Notes: generated by a model not told the origin, from the letters alone. Numbered from the stretch's first letter, positions 37,875-47,045 are shown. The stretch: DNA of 62,033 nt from Limimonas halophila (GCF_900100655.1 NZ_FNCE01000011.1:1-62033); one strand, 5' to 3'. Made by a program: numbers and translations.

Positions 37875-38866
37875 GCGGGCGACTCCTCCGGTTGGCGGCG
37901 CGCGCCCGGCGGCACGCGGGCATCCAGCCAGCGCGCCACGGGCGCCAGCGCCGGTGCGGTGAGGCAGCTTTCCAGATGGTGCCACACACGCGGAATGTGG
38001 CGAAGGTAGTCGGGCTTGCCGTCCCGGTAGGCCAGGCGGGTGAAGATGCCGATCACCTTGGCGTGGCGCTGGGCCGCCAGGACGGCGTAGGCGGTGCGGA
38101 AGGCCGCCGCGTCGGTCTCCGGGAAGGCGTTCAGGTAGCGCGCCAGCATCGCTTGCTCAATGGCGGGGGAGACGTCGCGGCGCGCGTCCTGCAGCAGCGA
38201 GGCGAGGTCGTAGGCGCCCGGCCCGGTCACGGCGTCCTGAAAGTCCAGCAGGCCGCACGCCCGCACGCCCGGCCGCTCCAACAGCATCAGGTTGTCGGGG
38301 AAGTAGTCGCGCAGCACCAGCGTTCGCGGGCTCAGGTCGGCGTTCGCCAGCGCCTCCCGCCACGCGCCCTCGTAGGCCGCCACGTCCGCGCGCGAGAGCG
38401 ACACCCCCACCGCCGGGCAGAACCAGTCGGTGAGCAGCCGCGCCTCGTCCAGATAGCGATCGACGCTGTAGCTCGGCACCGCCGCCTCGCCGGGCACGCC
38501 GCAGCGGTGCAGCGCGATCAGGGTGTCGGTGGCCAGGCGGTACAGCGGCTCTGCGGGCGTGCCGTCCGCCAGCGCCGCCGCCATCGTGCGCGTGCCAAAG
38601 TCCTCCAGCACCAGGAAGCCGTTTTCGGGGTCGGCGTGCTCGATCGCGGGCGCGCTGAAGCCCAGCCCGCGCAGCACCCCGGCGACGTGGACGAAGGGGC
38701 GCACATCCTCCGGCGGCGGCGCGTCCATGAGCACGCCCGTGCGCGCGCGGCCCGACAATCGCTCGTAGCGCCGCGCCGAGGCGTCGCCGCCCATGGGCTC
38801 GCGCGCCGCGTCGTGCCAGCCCGCATCCGCGAGGAAGGCGGTCAGGGCGTCCGCGCGCTCAGCCAT
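37871..38866 (-). CDS. amgK: MurNAc/GlcNAc anomeric kinase (AmgK-like phosphotransferase)
   Basis: 331 residues from ATG 38866, with AAAGGAGG in the end of tsaE as ribosome binding site. Aminoglycoside-phosphotransferase fold: phosphate loop GGDASARRYERL, catalytic loop LRDYFPDNLMLL (Asp in RDYFPDN; a Brenner motif variant with Tyr-Phe), metal Asp in LLDFQDAVTGP. Similar proteins between tsaE and a nucleotidyltransferase are the AmgK kinases of cell-wall recycling. The gene overlaps tsaE by 8 bp and murU by 4 bp, so all three are translated as a unit. Confidence 0.87.
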   Translation of the reverse strand: MAERADALTAFLADAGWHDAAREPMGGDASARRYERLSGRARTGVLMDAPPPEDVRPFVHVAGVLRGLGFSAPAIEHADPENGFLVLEDFGTRTMAAALADGTPAEPLYRLATDTLIALHRCGVPGEAAVPSYSVDRYLDEARLLTDWFCPAVGVSLSRADVAAYEGAWREALANADLSPRTLVLRDYFPDNLMLLERPGVRACGLLDFQDAVTGPGAYDLASLLQDARRDVSPAIEQAMLARYLNAFPETDAAAFRTAYAVLAAQRHAKVIGIFTRLAYRDGKPDYLRHIPRVWHHLESCLTAPALAPVARWLDARVPPGARRQPEESPA

Positions 38867-39428
38867 CCCCGGCAACCTCCTTTAGCCGCTCGGACCAGCC
38901 GCCGATGTCGATCAGTGTCGCCGTGCGCCCGCCGGCCGGCGCGTCCGCCAGCTCGATGTCCAGGCGCGCGGCGGGCAGCAGGGTGCCGGCCCGCTCGGGC
39001 CATTCCACAAGCACGATCCCGTCCGCCAGGGCCTCGTCCCAGCCCAGCTCGATCACCTCGTCGGGCTCGCTCAGGCGGTAGAGGTCGATGTGCCACACGG
39101 GCGCCGGCCGGCGCGCGTAGGTCTGGACCAGCGTGAAGGTGGGGCTGGGCACGTCCTCCTCGGCGGGTGCCCCGTCCGGCAGCGGCAGCGCCTGGATCAC
39201 CGCGCGCGCCAGGGCCGTCTTCCCCGCGCCCAGTTCGCCCCGCAGCGCCACCACGTCGCCCGCCCGCAGGACGCGTGCCAGCCGCCCGCCGAGCGCGGCG
39301 GTGGCGGCCTCGTCGGGCAGGTCAACGACGGCGCGCGCGTTGGCGATGACGGGGTCCTCCCACCTTGGCGCGGCACGGTGTAGCGCCGGTGCCCGCGCCG
39401 CGGCAAGACGCTTGCGAAGCGCCGCCAT
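38859..39428 (-). CDS. tsaE: tRNA threonylcarbamoyladenosine biosynthesis ATPase TsaE
   Basis: 189 residues from ATG 39428 (GAGGTAGGCGGC upstream). The first 27 residues, Arg/Ala-rich, are an extension beyond the usual 150-160 residues; no ATG, GTG or TTG lies nearer to the conserved part. Walker A GELGAGKT spans residues 64-71, with SPTFTLVQTY, HIDLYRL and WPER as further TsaE signatures. With TsaB, TsaD and TsaC it makes t6A37 in tRNAs reading ANN codons. It heads the minus-strand block that continues to trxA. The next gene, 41 bp upstream, is divergent. Confidence 0.94.
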   Translation of the reverse strand: MAALRKRLAAARAPALHRAAPRWEDPVIANARAVVDLPDEAATAALGGRLARVLRAGDVVALRGELGAGKTALARAVIQALPLPDGAPAEEDVPSPTFTLVQTYARRPAPVWHIDLYRLSEPDEVIELGWDEALADGIVLVEWPERAGTLLPAARLDIELADAPAGGRTATLIDIGGWSERLKEVAGDG

Positions 39429-39469
39429 GCCGCCTACCTCACGTCGCCGGCATTCGATCGGATGATGTC

Positions 39470-40537
39470 ATGAGTCACGCCGACGCACACGACAGCACCG
39501 CGCACGACGGCGCGCTTCACGAAACCGATGTGGTGATCGTGGGCGCGGGGCCGGTCGGGCTGTTTCAGGTGTTTCAGCTCGGCATGCTGCGCATCCGCGC
39601 GCACGTCGTCGACGCCCTGCCGGAGATCGGCGGGCAGTGCCAGGCGCTCTACCCGGAAAAGCCCATCTACGACATCCCCGGCTATCCCGAGATCAGCGCC
39701 AGCGGGCTGGTGGAACGCCTCGCCACCCAGGCCGCGCCCTTCAAGCCGCGCTACCACCTGGGTCAGCGCGTGGAGACGCTGGAACCCGCCGTCGGCGGCT
39801 GGCTCGTCGGCACGGACGCGGGCACGCGCATCCGCTGCACGGCCGTTGTCATCGCCGCCGGCGCGGGCGCGTTCGGCCCCAAGCGCCCGCCGCTGGACGA
39901 CCTGCCCGTCTACGAGCAGCAGGGGCCGGGCGAAGGCGTGCACTACATGGTCGGCCGGCGCGAGGACTTCCGCGGCCAGCGCCTCGCCATCGCGGGCGGC
40001 GGCGATTCCGCGTTGGACTGGACGCTGGCGCTCGCCGACATTGCGGAGAAGATCTACGTCGTCCACCGGCGCGACAAGTTCCGCGCCCACCCCGACAGCG
40101 TCGCCCGCATGCGCGCCCTCGCCGAGGCCGAGGACGACCGCGTCGAACTCGTGGTGCCCTATCAGCTCCACGCCCTGCACGGCGATCAGGGCCGGCTGAC
40201 GGGCGTGAGCGTCACCACCCTCGACGGCGCGGAACGCCGCCTCGACGTCGACGCGCTGCTCCCCTTCTTCGGGCTGTCCAGCAAGCTCGGCCCCATCGCC
40301 GAGTGGGGCCTGGACCTGGAGCGCAACCGCGTGCTCGTGGACCCGTCCAATTGCGCCACCAGCGTCGGCGGCATCTACGCCATCGGCGACGTCGCCACCT
40401 ATCCCGGCAAGCTCAAGCTCATCCTCTGCGGCTTCTCCGAAGCCGCGCTCGCCGCCCACGACATCCACGGCCGCGTCCACCCCGACCAGGCCCTGCACTG
40501 GGAATACTCCACCAACACCGGCGTCCAGGGCTTCTAA
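39470..40537 (+). CDS. Thioredoxin-reductase-like ferredoxin/flavodoxin-NADP reductase
   Basis: 355 residues from ATG 39470. FAD loop VIVGAGPVGLFQ near the N-terminus, then CQALYPEKPIYDIPGYPE, NADP loop IAGGGDSALDWTLAL with VVHRRDKFRAH, and the C-terminal GIYAIGDVATYPGKLKLIL. There is no CxxC between the domains, so it is not a thioredoxin reductase but the TrxR-like FNR type, which reduces ferredoxin or flavodoxin with NADPH. The C-terminal STNTGVQGF extension stacks on FAD in characterised members. The stop codon merges with a hairpin terminator. Confidence 0.9.
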   Translation: MSHADAHDSTAHDGALHETDVVIVGAGPVGLFQVFQLGMLRIRAHVVDALPEIGGQCQALYPEKPIYDIPGYPEISASGLVERLATQAAPFKPRYHLGQRVETLEPAVGGWLVGTDAGTRIRCTAVVIAAGAGAFGPKRPPLDDLPVYEQQGPGEGVHYMVGRREDFRGQRLAIAGGGDSALDWTLALADIAEKIYVVHRRDKFRAHPDSVARMRALAEAEDDRVELVVPYQLHALHGDQGRLTGVSVTTLDGAERRLDVDALLPFFGLSSKLGPIAEWGLDLERNRVLVDPSNCATSVGGIYAIGDVATYPGKLKLILCGFSEAALAAHDIHGRVHPDQALHWEYSTNTGVQGF

Positions 40538-40557
40538 AAAACTGATTGGCAGTTTTA
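40536..40557 (+). terminator. Terminator at the reductase stop codon
   Basis: AAAACTG, loop ATTGG, CAGTTTT begins within the stop codon TAA. The A-rich arm comes first and the T-rich arm last, giving a compact terminator. The D-glycerate-type dehydrogenase gene at 48274 ends in the same way. Confidence 0.75.
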
Positions 40558-40941
40558 CCCCATCTGTCATTTGACACCGGCGTATCGTCGAGATGAATGG
40601 GTCTCTCACGACCAAAGATGATCTTTGAAAACATCTGTCATTCGACATCGGCGTCGCACCGAAATGAATGGGTCTCTCAAGACCAAAACACGAGCGTGTT
40701 TTATCGCGCCTGTCACTCGACACCCACGTCGCACGGCGACGAACGGGTTACTCACTGACCAAAAATGATCTTTGGAAGCGTCTGTCATTCGACACTGGCG
40801 TAATGCTGAGACGAATGGGTCTCTCATAATGGAAAGCGATTGTTGGAAGCCTGTATCATGCGACACTCGGCGCGTGCAGACGGACTGCATCTCGGCCCAC
40901 TTGCAGTGCTTCGCGCAGGTGGCCGGAAACGCGGCTTCGCT
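40538..40941. other. Gene-free region filled by the tandem hairpin repeat
   Basis: 404 bp between the reductase and the converging solute-binding protein gene. It is taken up by the tandem array at 40558-40836 and about 100 bp of ordinary sequence. The reading frames found here are produced by the repeat periodicity, not by a gene. Confidence 0.6.
40558..40836. repeat. 71-75 bp tandem hairpin repeat array
   Basis: Four units begin near 40597, 40668, 40743 and 40815 (ATGGGTCTCTC or ACGGGTTACTC), preceded by a partial one. Most carry AAAGATGATCTTT; the unit at 40668 instead has AAAACACGAGCGTGTTTT. They match the array at the window's left edge. Units are contiguous without unique spacers, so this is not CRISPR. 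Confidence 0.88.
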
Positions 40942-41730
40942 CTACCGCACGTACTGGTTGCGGATTTCGGCGATCCGGCCTTCGCGCTTGAGGGCGTAGA
41001 AGGCGTTGCGGAAGGCGCGGATGGCGGCCGGGTCGGTCTCGGGATTGAAGGCGAAGTAGTTGGCGCCGGACTTGAGCGTCAGCGTGATCGCGTAGGCGTC
41101 GCGCAGGCCGTGCTGCTGGAGCGCGTAGGCCCCGGCGTTGGCGGAATAGGCCCATGCGTCGGCGCGCTCGCGCCGAAGCAGTTCGATCGCGCTGGCCTTG
41201 CTCCCCGTCGTCACCAACTGGGCGCGCGGCACCCCGCGCCGCTGGAGCACCTGTTGGCCCACGTCGTCGCGCAACACGGCGACCTCGATCCCGCTTCGGA
41301 TCAGCTCGCGCACGTTGGAGGGCTTGGGCGAGATGCGCTCGCGCACGAACAGCACCAGGCGCGCCGGCGCGAAGGGCGCCACGAAGATAAAATCGTCCTC
41401 GCGCTCGGGCACGCGCGCGGTGGAGAAAAGCACGGTGTCGGGCCGGGCCATGGCGCGGCCGTAGCCCTTTGACCACTGCACGAGCCGGAAATCCCCGCGC
41501 CGCTGGTTGCTGCCCGCCTTCTTCAGCACCGCCTCGGCGATGTCCACCGCGATGCCTCTGAGTCGGCCGTCTTGGCGGAAATTCAGCGGCGGGAACTGCT
41601 CGGTGTAGAAGGTGACCTCGTCCAGCGGGTTCGCCGCCGGCCGCACGGGCCAGGCGAGCAGTGCGCTCACGGCAAGCAGCGCGGCCAGCGGCACGCCGCG
41701 CGCGACTCGGATTTTGCGGGCAAGCTGCAT
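40942..41730 (-). CDS. Orphan family-3 extracellular solute-binding protein
   Basis: 262 residues from ATG 41730. Signal peptide VPLAALLAVSALLAWPVRPAA is followed by VTFYTEQFPPLNFRQDG and GRLRGIAVDIAEAVLKKAG, the usual opening of polar amino-acid binding proteins, and GSKASAIELLRRERADAWAY further on. It should bind a small ligand in the periplasm. No permease or ATPase is nearby, and the PAAT-type signature is loose, so it may serve a distant transporter or a sensor. A similar orphan lies at 47046-47822. Confidence 0.8.
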   Translation of the reverse strand: MQLARKIRVARGVPLAALLAVSALLAWPVRPAANPLDEVTFYTEQFPPLNFRQDGRLRGIAVDIAEAVLKKAGSNQRRGDFRLVQWSKGYGRAMARPDTVLFSTARVPEREDDFIFVAPFAPARLVLFVRERISPKPSNVRELIRSGIEVAVLRDDVGQQVLQRRGVPRAQLVTTGSKASAIELLRRERADAWAYSANAGAYALQQHGLRDAYAITLTLKSGANYFAFNPETDPAAIRAFRNAFYALKREGRIAEIRNQYVR

Positions 41731-42076
41731 GCGACAAGCCTGATACGCCCACCCCTTTCGGATCAACACAAGCCACTGGGCAATTTCCCGGCCGCGACCC
41801 CGGGCTTGGCGAGGGCGTCGGCGCCGCGAGCAGAACGGTGGCCCACAACCGGACGGAACGGCGTGCATCGCAACCTCGGCGCCGGTGACGGCGTAACGGG
41901 GAGTCGCGAGGCTGTGGAGCGTGCACGGGCCGGGCCGCTGGCGTGATCGCCCGTCGTCCCGTTTAAACAAAACACGAAAATTGTTAAGTTAATTTGAATG
42001 TCTTAATCCAATCGATCCCATCCTGTATCAGCTTCCTTCGGGTGGTATCCGGCGAATTGCCATGGAGGAAGGATGG
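41731..42076. other. Divergent intergenic region, AT-rich at its right end
   Basis: 346 bp. Bases 41960-42060 are AT-rich for this genome (for example TTGTTAAGTTAATTTGAATG) and probably hold the promoter of the 42077 gene, but I cannot choose one -35/-10 pair. No gene is supported in it. Confidence 0.45.
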
Positions 42077-42787
42077 ATGTGGGCGGTCGTCCGCATCTTC
42101 GGGATTTTAGTTTATTCAATATTGTCAGTTTCGGCGGTGAACGCATTTGAAGTTACCGAGCTTTCCGAGACATCCGGAGCGGTGGCGCACGGCCCGCTGA
42201 CGGGACGGGTTCAGTTTTCGGCGGGCGACATCGCGAACCCGCGCGTGACGGCCGGCGGCCACTTCGAGGGCTTCGGCTTTCGCATGGGCTACAAGGATGG
42301 GCTCGACGAGGTGTTTTCCGCCCGCGCGCCGGGCGCCCACGCAGCTAGCAGCTTTCTGGGGAAGGCCAGCGGCTTTGCGTTGAACGGACAGAACGTCTCG
42401 GCGGCGGTGGGGATGCGCGATGGCAACGTGGCCGGCGGCCTCGAACTCGGCACCGAGCGGTTCGCCGCCCGTGCGCTGACCCATGACGGCCGGATCGCGC
42501 TGGAGGGCGGCGCCCGGCTTCGGCTTGGCAGCCACACGCGCCTTCAGGCGGGCGTGCGCACACGCCTTGCGTCGGCCGATCCGCGCACGCGCCTGGACCT
42601 GAAGCTCCGATCGCGGCGCATCCTCACCGACCGCGACGACCTCACGCTGCAATTCGGTGCCGGCACGGCGCGCGATCCCTCGGCGTCGCTCGCCTACGCC
42701 GTGCCGTGGATGGACGGCAATCTCGAAGTTCGCGGGGAGTTCGGCGAGGCCCACGAGCTGAAGCTGAACTGGGAAATCACCTGGTGA
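42077..42787 (+). CDS. Exported protein of unknown function, beta-rich
   Basis: 236 residues from ATG 42077, which has GGAGGAAGG at good spacing; the ATG at 42062 is part of that ribosome binding site. The signal peptide FGILVYSILSVSAVNA is followed by alternating short strands (GGHFEGFGFRMGYKDG, RLRLGSHTRLQAGVRTRL, DLTLQFGAGTARD) ending in ELKLNWEITW. The strand pattern and the aromatic last residue suggest a small outer-membrane beta barrel, but I know no matching family. The AT-rich promoter region and lone position may mark it as acquired. Confidence 0.65.
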   Translation: MWAVVRIFGILVYSILSVSAVNAFEVTELSETSGAVAHGPLTGRVQFSAGDIANPRVTAGGHFEGFGFRMGYKDGLDEVFSARAPGAHAASSFLGKASGFALNGQNVSAAVGMRDGNVAGGLELGTERFAARALTHDGRIALEGGARLRLGSHTRLQAGVRTRLASADPRTRLDLKLRSRRILTDRDDLTLQFGAGTARDPSASLAYAVPWMDGNLEVRGEFGEAHELKLNWEITW

Positions 42788-42820
42788 TGGATCCGGCCGG
42801 CGCTGCGCCGCGGTTGGCCG

Positions 42821-44266
42821 TCACCCCCGCCAGAAGCTCGGCGCGAACAGCACCAGCACGGTGAACAGTTCCAGCCGGCCCAGCAGCATGCCGAAGCACA
42901 GCAGCCACTTGGCCGGGTCGGGCAGGGGCGCGAAGTTGCCGTCGGGGCCGATCACCGGGCCCAGACCGGGGCCGACGTTGGAAATCGCCGTCGCTGCGCC
43001 GGAGATGGCGGTGATGACGTCCAGCCCCAAGAGGCCCAGCAGCATCGCCAGCACGGCGAAGCTCATCATGTAGACGAAGAAGAAGCCCATCACCGCCTGG
43101 GCGACGCGGTCGGGAATGGGCCGGCGGTTGTAGTAGGGGATGAAGACGCCGTTCGGGTGCATCAGCCGGCGCACCTGCACCTGCGCTTCGGCGTAGACGA
43201 TCTGGAATCGAAAGATCTTGATGCCGCAGGTGGTCGAGCCGGCGCAGCCGCCGATGAACATCAGGATCAGCGCCTGCACCATGATGAAGCTGCCCCACGC
43301 GCCGAAATCGGCGGAGGCGTAGCCCGTCCCCGTCATGAGGGAAACGACGTTGAACAGCCCGTGGCGGATCGCGTCGGGCCACGGCAGGTGGCCGTTGTCC
43401 CAGATGGAGAGGCACGCCACCGCGGCGGCGGCCAGCAGGATGCCGAGGAACCACTGGATCTGGCGGTCACGCGCCAGGGCCAGGACGTCCCCGCGCACCG
43501 CGCGCAGGTACTGCACGAACGGCAGCGACCCCGCGATCATCGCCAGAGCGCCGACGTAGTGGATACCCGGCGCGGTCCACTGCCCGAACGAACTGTCGTA
43601 ATTGCCGTAGCCGCCGGTGGCGATCGAGGTCATGGCGTGGGCGATGGCGTCGAAGCCGCTCATCCCGAAGGCGCCGTAGCCGAGCGCGATCAGCAGCGTC
43701 AGCCCGATGTAGATGCCGGCGATGCCGGCCGCGAGCTGCGCCGCGCGCGGCAGCACCTTGTCGGCGTCGAAGGCTTCCACGCGGAACATCTGCATGCCGC
43801 CGACGCGCAGCACGGGCAGCACCGCCAGCGCCACGACGATGATGCCGACGCCGCCCAGCCATTGCAGGCCGGCGCGCCAGATCAGGATGCCCGGGGGCGC
43901 GTCGTTCAGCCCCGACATGACGGTGGAGCCCGTGGTGGTCACGCCCGACATCGCCTCGAACACAGCGTCCGTGAAGCCAAGCCCGAGGCGCGAGAACACC
44001 AGCGGCAGCGCGCCGAAGAACGCGATCGCGACCCACGCCAGCGCCGTCATCAGGAAGGCCTGGCGGATGTTGAAACCTTCCCAGCCCGTGCGCGTGGTGA
44101 GGATCAGCGACACGCCGACGAAGACGGTCACGGCCGCGCTGGCGAGAAAGACCTGCCAGTCCGGGTTGCCGTAGCCCAGGTCCACGGCCGCCGGCACCAG
44201 CATGGCGGCGGCCAGCACCGACAACAGGATGCCGATGACGAAGAGGACGGGGCGCAGGTCGATCAT
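42821..44266 (-). CDS. trkH: TrkH-family potassium uptake channel subunit
   Basis: 481 residues, about ten membrane helices in four M1-P-M2 repeats. The selectivity-filter turns are GVTTTGS, SIATGGYG, SLMTGTGYA and SNVGPGLG, each with the key Gly. It forms a K+ (often K+/Na+) uptake pore in the inner membrane that is gated by the cytoplasmic NAD(H)/ATP-binding TrkA, not encoded here. folE follows upstream by 30 bp on the same strand and could be cotranscribed. The start MIDLRPVLFVIG gives the family-typical N-terminus. Confidence 0.94.
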   Translation of the reverse strand: MIDLRPVLFVIGILLSVLAAAMLVPAAVDLGYGNPDWQVFLASAAVTVFVGVSLILTTRTGWEGFNIRQAFLMTALAWVAIAFFGALPLVFSRLGLGFTDAVFEAMSGVTTTGSTVMSGLNDAPPGILIWRAGLQWLGGVGIIVVALAVLPVLRVGGMQMFRVEAFDADKVLPRAAQLAAGIAGIYIGLTLLIALGYGAFGMSGFDAIAHAMTSIATGGYGNYDSSFGQWTAPGIHYVGALAMIAGSLPFVQYLRAVRGDVLALARDRQIQWFLGILLAAAAVACLSIWDNGHLPWPDAIRHGLFNVVSLMTGTGYASADFGAWGSFIMVQALILMFIGGCAGSTTCGIKIFRFQIVYAEAQVQVRRLMHPNGVFIPYYNRRPIPDRVAQAVMGFFFVYMMSFAVLAMLLGLLGLDVITAISGAATAISNVGPGLGPVIGPDGNFAPLPDPAKWLLCFGMLLGRLELFTVLVLFAPSFWRG

Positions 44267-44296
44267 CGCGCGGTCCGCCGCCCCGGCCGCCCCGGC

Positions 44297-44959
44297 TCAG
44301 CCCACGTGGTGCGCGGCGCCGCCGGAATTGCTGATGAAGGCGAGCACCTCGCGCCGCGTGGCCTCGTTCTTGCGGAAGGAGCCCAGCATGCGGCTGGTCA
44401 CCATGGTCACGCCCGGCTTTTGGATGCCGCGCGTGGTCATGCACTGGTGCTCGGCCTCGACGACCACGGCGACGCCGCGCGGCTCCAGCACCTCGTTGAT
44501 GCAGTTGGCGATCTGGGCGGTCAGCTTTTCCTGAATCTGCATGCGCTTGGCGTAGATCTCCACCACCCGGGCGAGCTTGGAGATGCCGACGACGCGCTTG
44601 CTCGGCATGTAGGCGACGTGCGCCCGGCCGATGATGGGCGCGAGGTGGTGCTCGCAGTGGGATTCCACGCGCACGTCGCGCAGCACGACCATCTCGTCGT
44701 AGCCCTCGACCTCCTCGAAGGTGCGCTGGAGGATCTCCACCGGGTTCTCGAAGTAGCCGGAGAACCAGTCCTCGTAGGCGCGCGCGACGCGCTTGGGGGT
44801 GTCCAGCAGCCCCTCGCGGTCCGGGTCGTCCCCGGCCCACTTCAGCAGCGTGCGCACCGCCTGCTCGGCTTCATCGCGCGTGGGGCGGGCCGTGTCCGCG
44901 GCTTCGGTGAGCTGATCGCCGCCGGTCGCGGCCGGATGCGTGGCCTGGCTGTCGTTCAC
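44297..44959 (-). CDS. folE: GTP cyclohydrolase I
   Basis: 220 residues. Zinc ligands sit in [10 protein letters not shown] and EHQCMTTRG, and the pterin site contains [19 protein letters not shown]. It converts GTP to dihydroneopterin triphosphate, the first step to folate, in the cytoplasm as a homodecamer. The first 30 residues are a variable extension. It lies between apaG and trkH on the same strand; no other folate gene is near. Confidence 0.96.
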   Translation of the reverse strand: MNDSQATHPAATGGDQLTEAADTARPTRDEAEQAVRTLLKWAGDDPDREGLLDTPKRVARAYEDWFSGYFENPVEILQRTFEEVEGYDEMVVLRDVRVESHCEHHLAPIIGRAHVAYMPSKRVVGISKLARVVEIYAKRMQIQEKLTAQIANCINEVLEPRGVAVVVEAEHQCMTTRGIQKPGVTMVTSRMLGSFRKNEATRREVLAFISNSGGAAHHVG

Positions 44960-45015
44960 GTTGTGCGTCCTCGGCTCGTGAATGGGCCGGCGGGCACCGC
45001 GCCGGGCGCCGGCGA

Positions 45016-45408
45016 TCAGTTGAGTTGGACCGGCTGGTGGGGGCTGTCCAGGGAAAAGGGCGGAATGTCCACGTCGAAGCGCTCGCCGGAGTCGGCCTCC
45101 ATCTCGTAGGTGCCGACCATGACGCCGGAGGGTGCGGCGAGCGGGGTCCCGCTGGTGTATTCGAAGCTCTCGCCGGGCTCCAGCACGGGCTGCTCCCCGA
45201 CGACGCCGGAGCCGCGCACCTCCTGAATGCAGCCGCGGGCATCGGTGATCTGCCAGTGCCGCTTCAGGAGCTGGACCGTGCGTTCGCCCACGTTCTCGAT
45301 CTTCACGTGGTACGCCCAGACATAGTGCTCCTCGCTGGGCGAGGACTGATCGTCCAGGTAGTACGGCTGCACCGTGATGCGGATGTCCTGCGTCGTATGC
45401 GAGTACAT
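45016..45408 (-). CDS. apaG: ApaG domain protein
   Basis: 130 residues from ATG 45408 (MYSHTTQDI); the ORF extends upstream but the family starts here. The fibronectin-type fold shows [28 protein letters not shown], then [23 protein letters not shown] and MVGTYEM, all ApaG signatures. The biochemical function is not settled: Salmonella CorD affects Co2+ and Mg2+ efflux, and some homologues bind pyrophosphate. Cytoplasmic. A 9-bp hairpin (CGCACCGCC-GGCGGTGCG, 45432-45452) lies in its leader. Confidence 0.93.
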   Translation of the reverse strand: MYSHTTQDIRITVQPYYLDDQSSPSEEHYVWAYHVKIENVGERTVQLLKRHWQITDARGCIQEVRGSGVVGEQPVLEPGESFEYTSGTPLAAPSGVMVGTYEMEADSGERFDVDIPPFSLDSPHQPVQLN

Positions 45409-45557
45409 CGGCTTCACCACAGGTCGTGCGCGCACCGCCCCCGGCGGTGCGGACCCGTTATATAAACGAGGGCGCGCGCTTGTCCAACGCCCGCGCCGGG
45501 CGTGTCAATGGGCGGACAAGCACGCGCCCTCTCGGCCGGCTGGTGGCGGTGAGGCGG

Positions 45558-46466
45558 TCAGCGCACCACGATCACCACGCGGCGGTTTTCGCGCTTGCGC
45601 ACGCCGTCGCCGGTGGCCACGGCCGGATCGCTTTCGCCGCGCGCGGCGACGGAGATGCGGTTCTCGGCGACGCCCATCTCGGTCAGCACGGCTGTCACGT
45701 TCTGCGCGCGTTCAAGCGAGAGCTCGCGGTTGTAATCCGCGCGGCCGGCGCGGTCCGCGTGGCCGGTGACGGCAAGCTCCAGCTCCTGTTCATCCTTGGC
45801 AAGCGTGGCGGCCTCGCTGACCGTACCCATGGCGGCCTGCGGCACCTCGGCCCGGTCGAAGCCGAAGAGCACGGTGAAGCGCTGCGGCTCCATTTCGGGC
45901 TCCTGCTGCTCGGGCTCGGGGGCGGGCTCGGCTTCGACCTGCTGCTCGGGCTCCGGCTCCGGCTCGGGTTCCGGCTCCGGCTCCAGGGCCGCGCGCGTCT
46001 CTTTCATCGCCGTGCGGAACTGCTCGCGGCAGCGGGCGATGTGCTCGGGCTGATGGCCTTCCTCAAGCTGCTCCAGCCAGCAGTCGTAGCCGGCCTGGGC
46101 GCGGGCCGCCGGGCGGGGCGCCATGCCGCGCGCGCCGTCGTTGAAGACGGCCATGAGGTTGCTGCGCGCTTGGTTGAGCTCGTCCGTGCGATCCGCCGGC
46201 AGGTCGCGTTCGGCAACCTGCGTCGGAGCGACGGCCTCACCCTTGGCGGCGGTCAGGCTTTTCCGTGCGTAGCTGTCGGCGTCACGCCAGTCGGCCATTT
46301 CGTCGGCTTCGTAGACGGTGAGCTTGCGGTACTCCTCGGCAAGCGCCCCGCTGAAGCTGGCGCGGTCGGGCGAAACGCCCCGCGCCCGGTCCACGTTCTG
46401 GCCCGTCACGCAGCCACTGACGGCCACGGCGGCGACCGCCAGGGCCAAATACATTGTCGTCTTCAT
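45558..46466 (-). CDS. OmpA-family lipoprotein
   Basis: 302 residues from ATG 46466 (GGGAGGTTCCC upstream). The lipoprotein signal ends in VAVSGC (Cys19). A helical middle part is followed by a Pro-Glu linker (about residues 158-190, PEPEPEPEPEPE) and the OmpA peptidoglycan-binding domain: FTVLFGFDRAEVPQ, ELELAVTGHADRAG, NRELSLERAQNV, RRVVIVVR. It probably spans from the outer membrane to the wall. Pal is shorter and lacks the linker, so this is a separate OmpA-like protein, not Pal. Confidence 0.9.
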   Translation of the reverse strand: MKTTMYLALAVAAVAVSGCVTGQNVDRARGVSPDRASFSGALAEEYRKLTVYEADEMADWRDADSYARKSLTAAKGEAVAPTQVAERDLPADRTDELNQARSNLMAVFNDGARGMAPRPAARAQAGYDCWLEQLEEGHQPEHIARCREQFRTAMKETRAALEPEPEPEPEPEPEQQVEAEPAPEPEQQEPEMEPQRFTVLFGFDRAEVPQAAMGTVSEAATLAKDEQELELAVTGHADRAGRADYNRELSLERAQNVTAVLTEMGVAENRISVAARGESDPAVATGDGVRKRENRRVVIVVR

Positions 46467-46636
46467 GGGAACCTCCCGGTTGCGAACGGACGCGCACACG
46501 ACACGCCTTGTGTATTCGGCGCAGTATGTGTCCGCTCGTGCGGCGGGAACATCCCACAAATGTGATGACGTGCGACGCCAACGTGGCGAGGCTTTGGCAC
46601 AACCTGCCAAGCCGCGTGAGCGTCGGTGTGCTGCAT

Positions 46637-46918
46637 CTACTCCGCCTGGGAGGTGTTCAGCAGCTCGCGGTGTTCCTGCACGAACTTGCGCAGCACCGCG
46701 CGCAGGCGCTCGGCCTTCTCGTGGTGACCGGCCGCGCGCGCGGCTTCGATATCGTCCAGGATGATGCGGTGCAACGCCGGGGTGCCGCCCTCGGTGTGGC
46801 ACAGATAGTAGCCGTATTCGGCGGCGCAGATCTGCGGGATGTGCTCGTGTTCGGCGATGGCGGCGATTTCGTCCTCGCTCAACTCGGACAGCTCGAACAC
46901 GTCGTTGATCGTGAGCAT
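46637..46918 (-). CDS. Small conserved hypothetical protein
   Basis: 93 residues from ATG 46918 (MLTINDVFELSELSEDEIAA). Acidic N-terminus with EHEHIPQICAAEYGYYL, then a basic helical C-terminus HHEKAERLRAVLRKFVQEH. I have seen similar short alphaproteobacterial proteins but cannot attach a function. A His-Glu-His cluster (HEHIPQ) may bind metal. The gene lies upstream of the OmpA-like lipoprotein on the same strand. Confidence 0.65.
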   Translation of the reverse strand: MLTINDVFELSELSEDEIAAIAEHEHIPQICAAEYGYYLCHTEGGTPALHRIILDDIEAARAAGHHEKAERLRAVLRKFVQEHRELLNTSQAE

Positions 46919-47045
46919 CGCCCGTCCCCGCGCTTCCGCGCCGGCGCACAGCGCGCCAGCTTCGCCATCCACTCGAAGAGTCCGTCATGCGCGCGCTCGG
47001 CCGCAATCCCCCGAATGGCGAAATTTGCCTCGGTTGGCTGGACGT

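Noticed and set aside
40558-40836. CRISPR array
   Set aside because: Units are contiguous with no unique spacers, and no cas genes are in the window.
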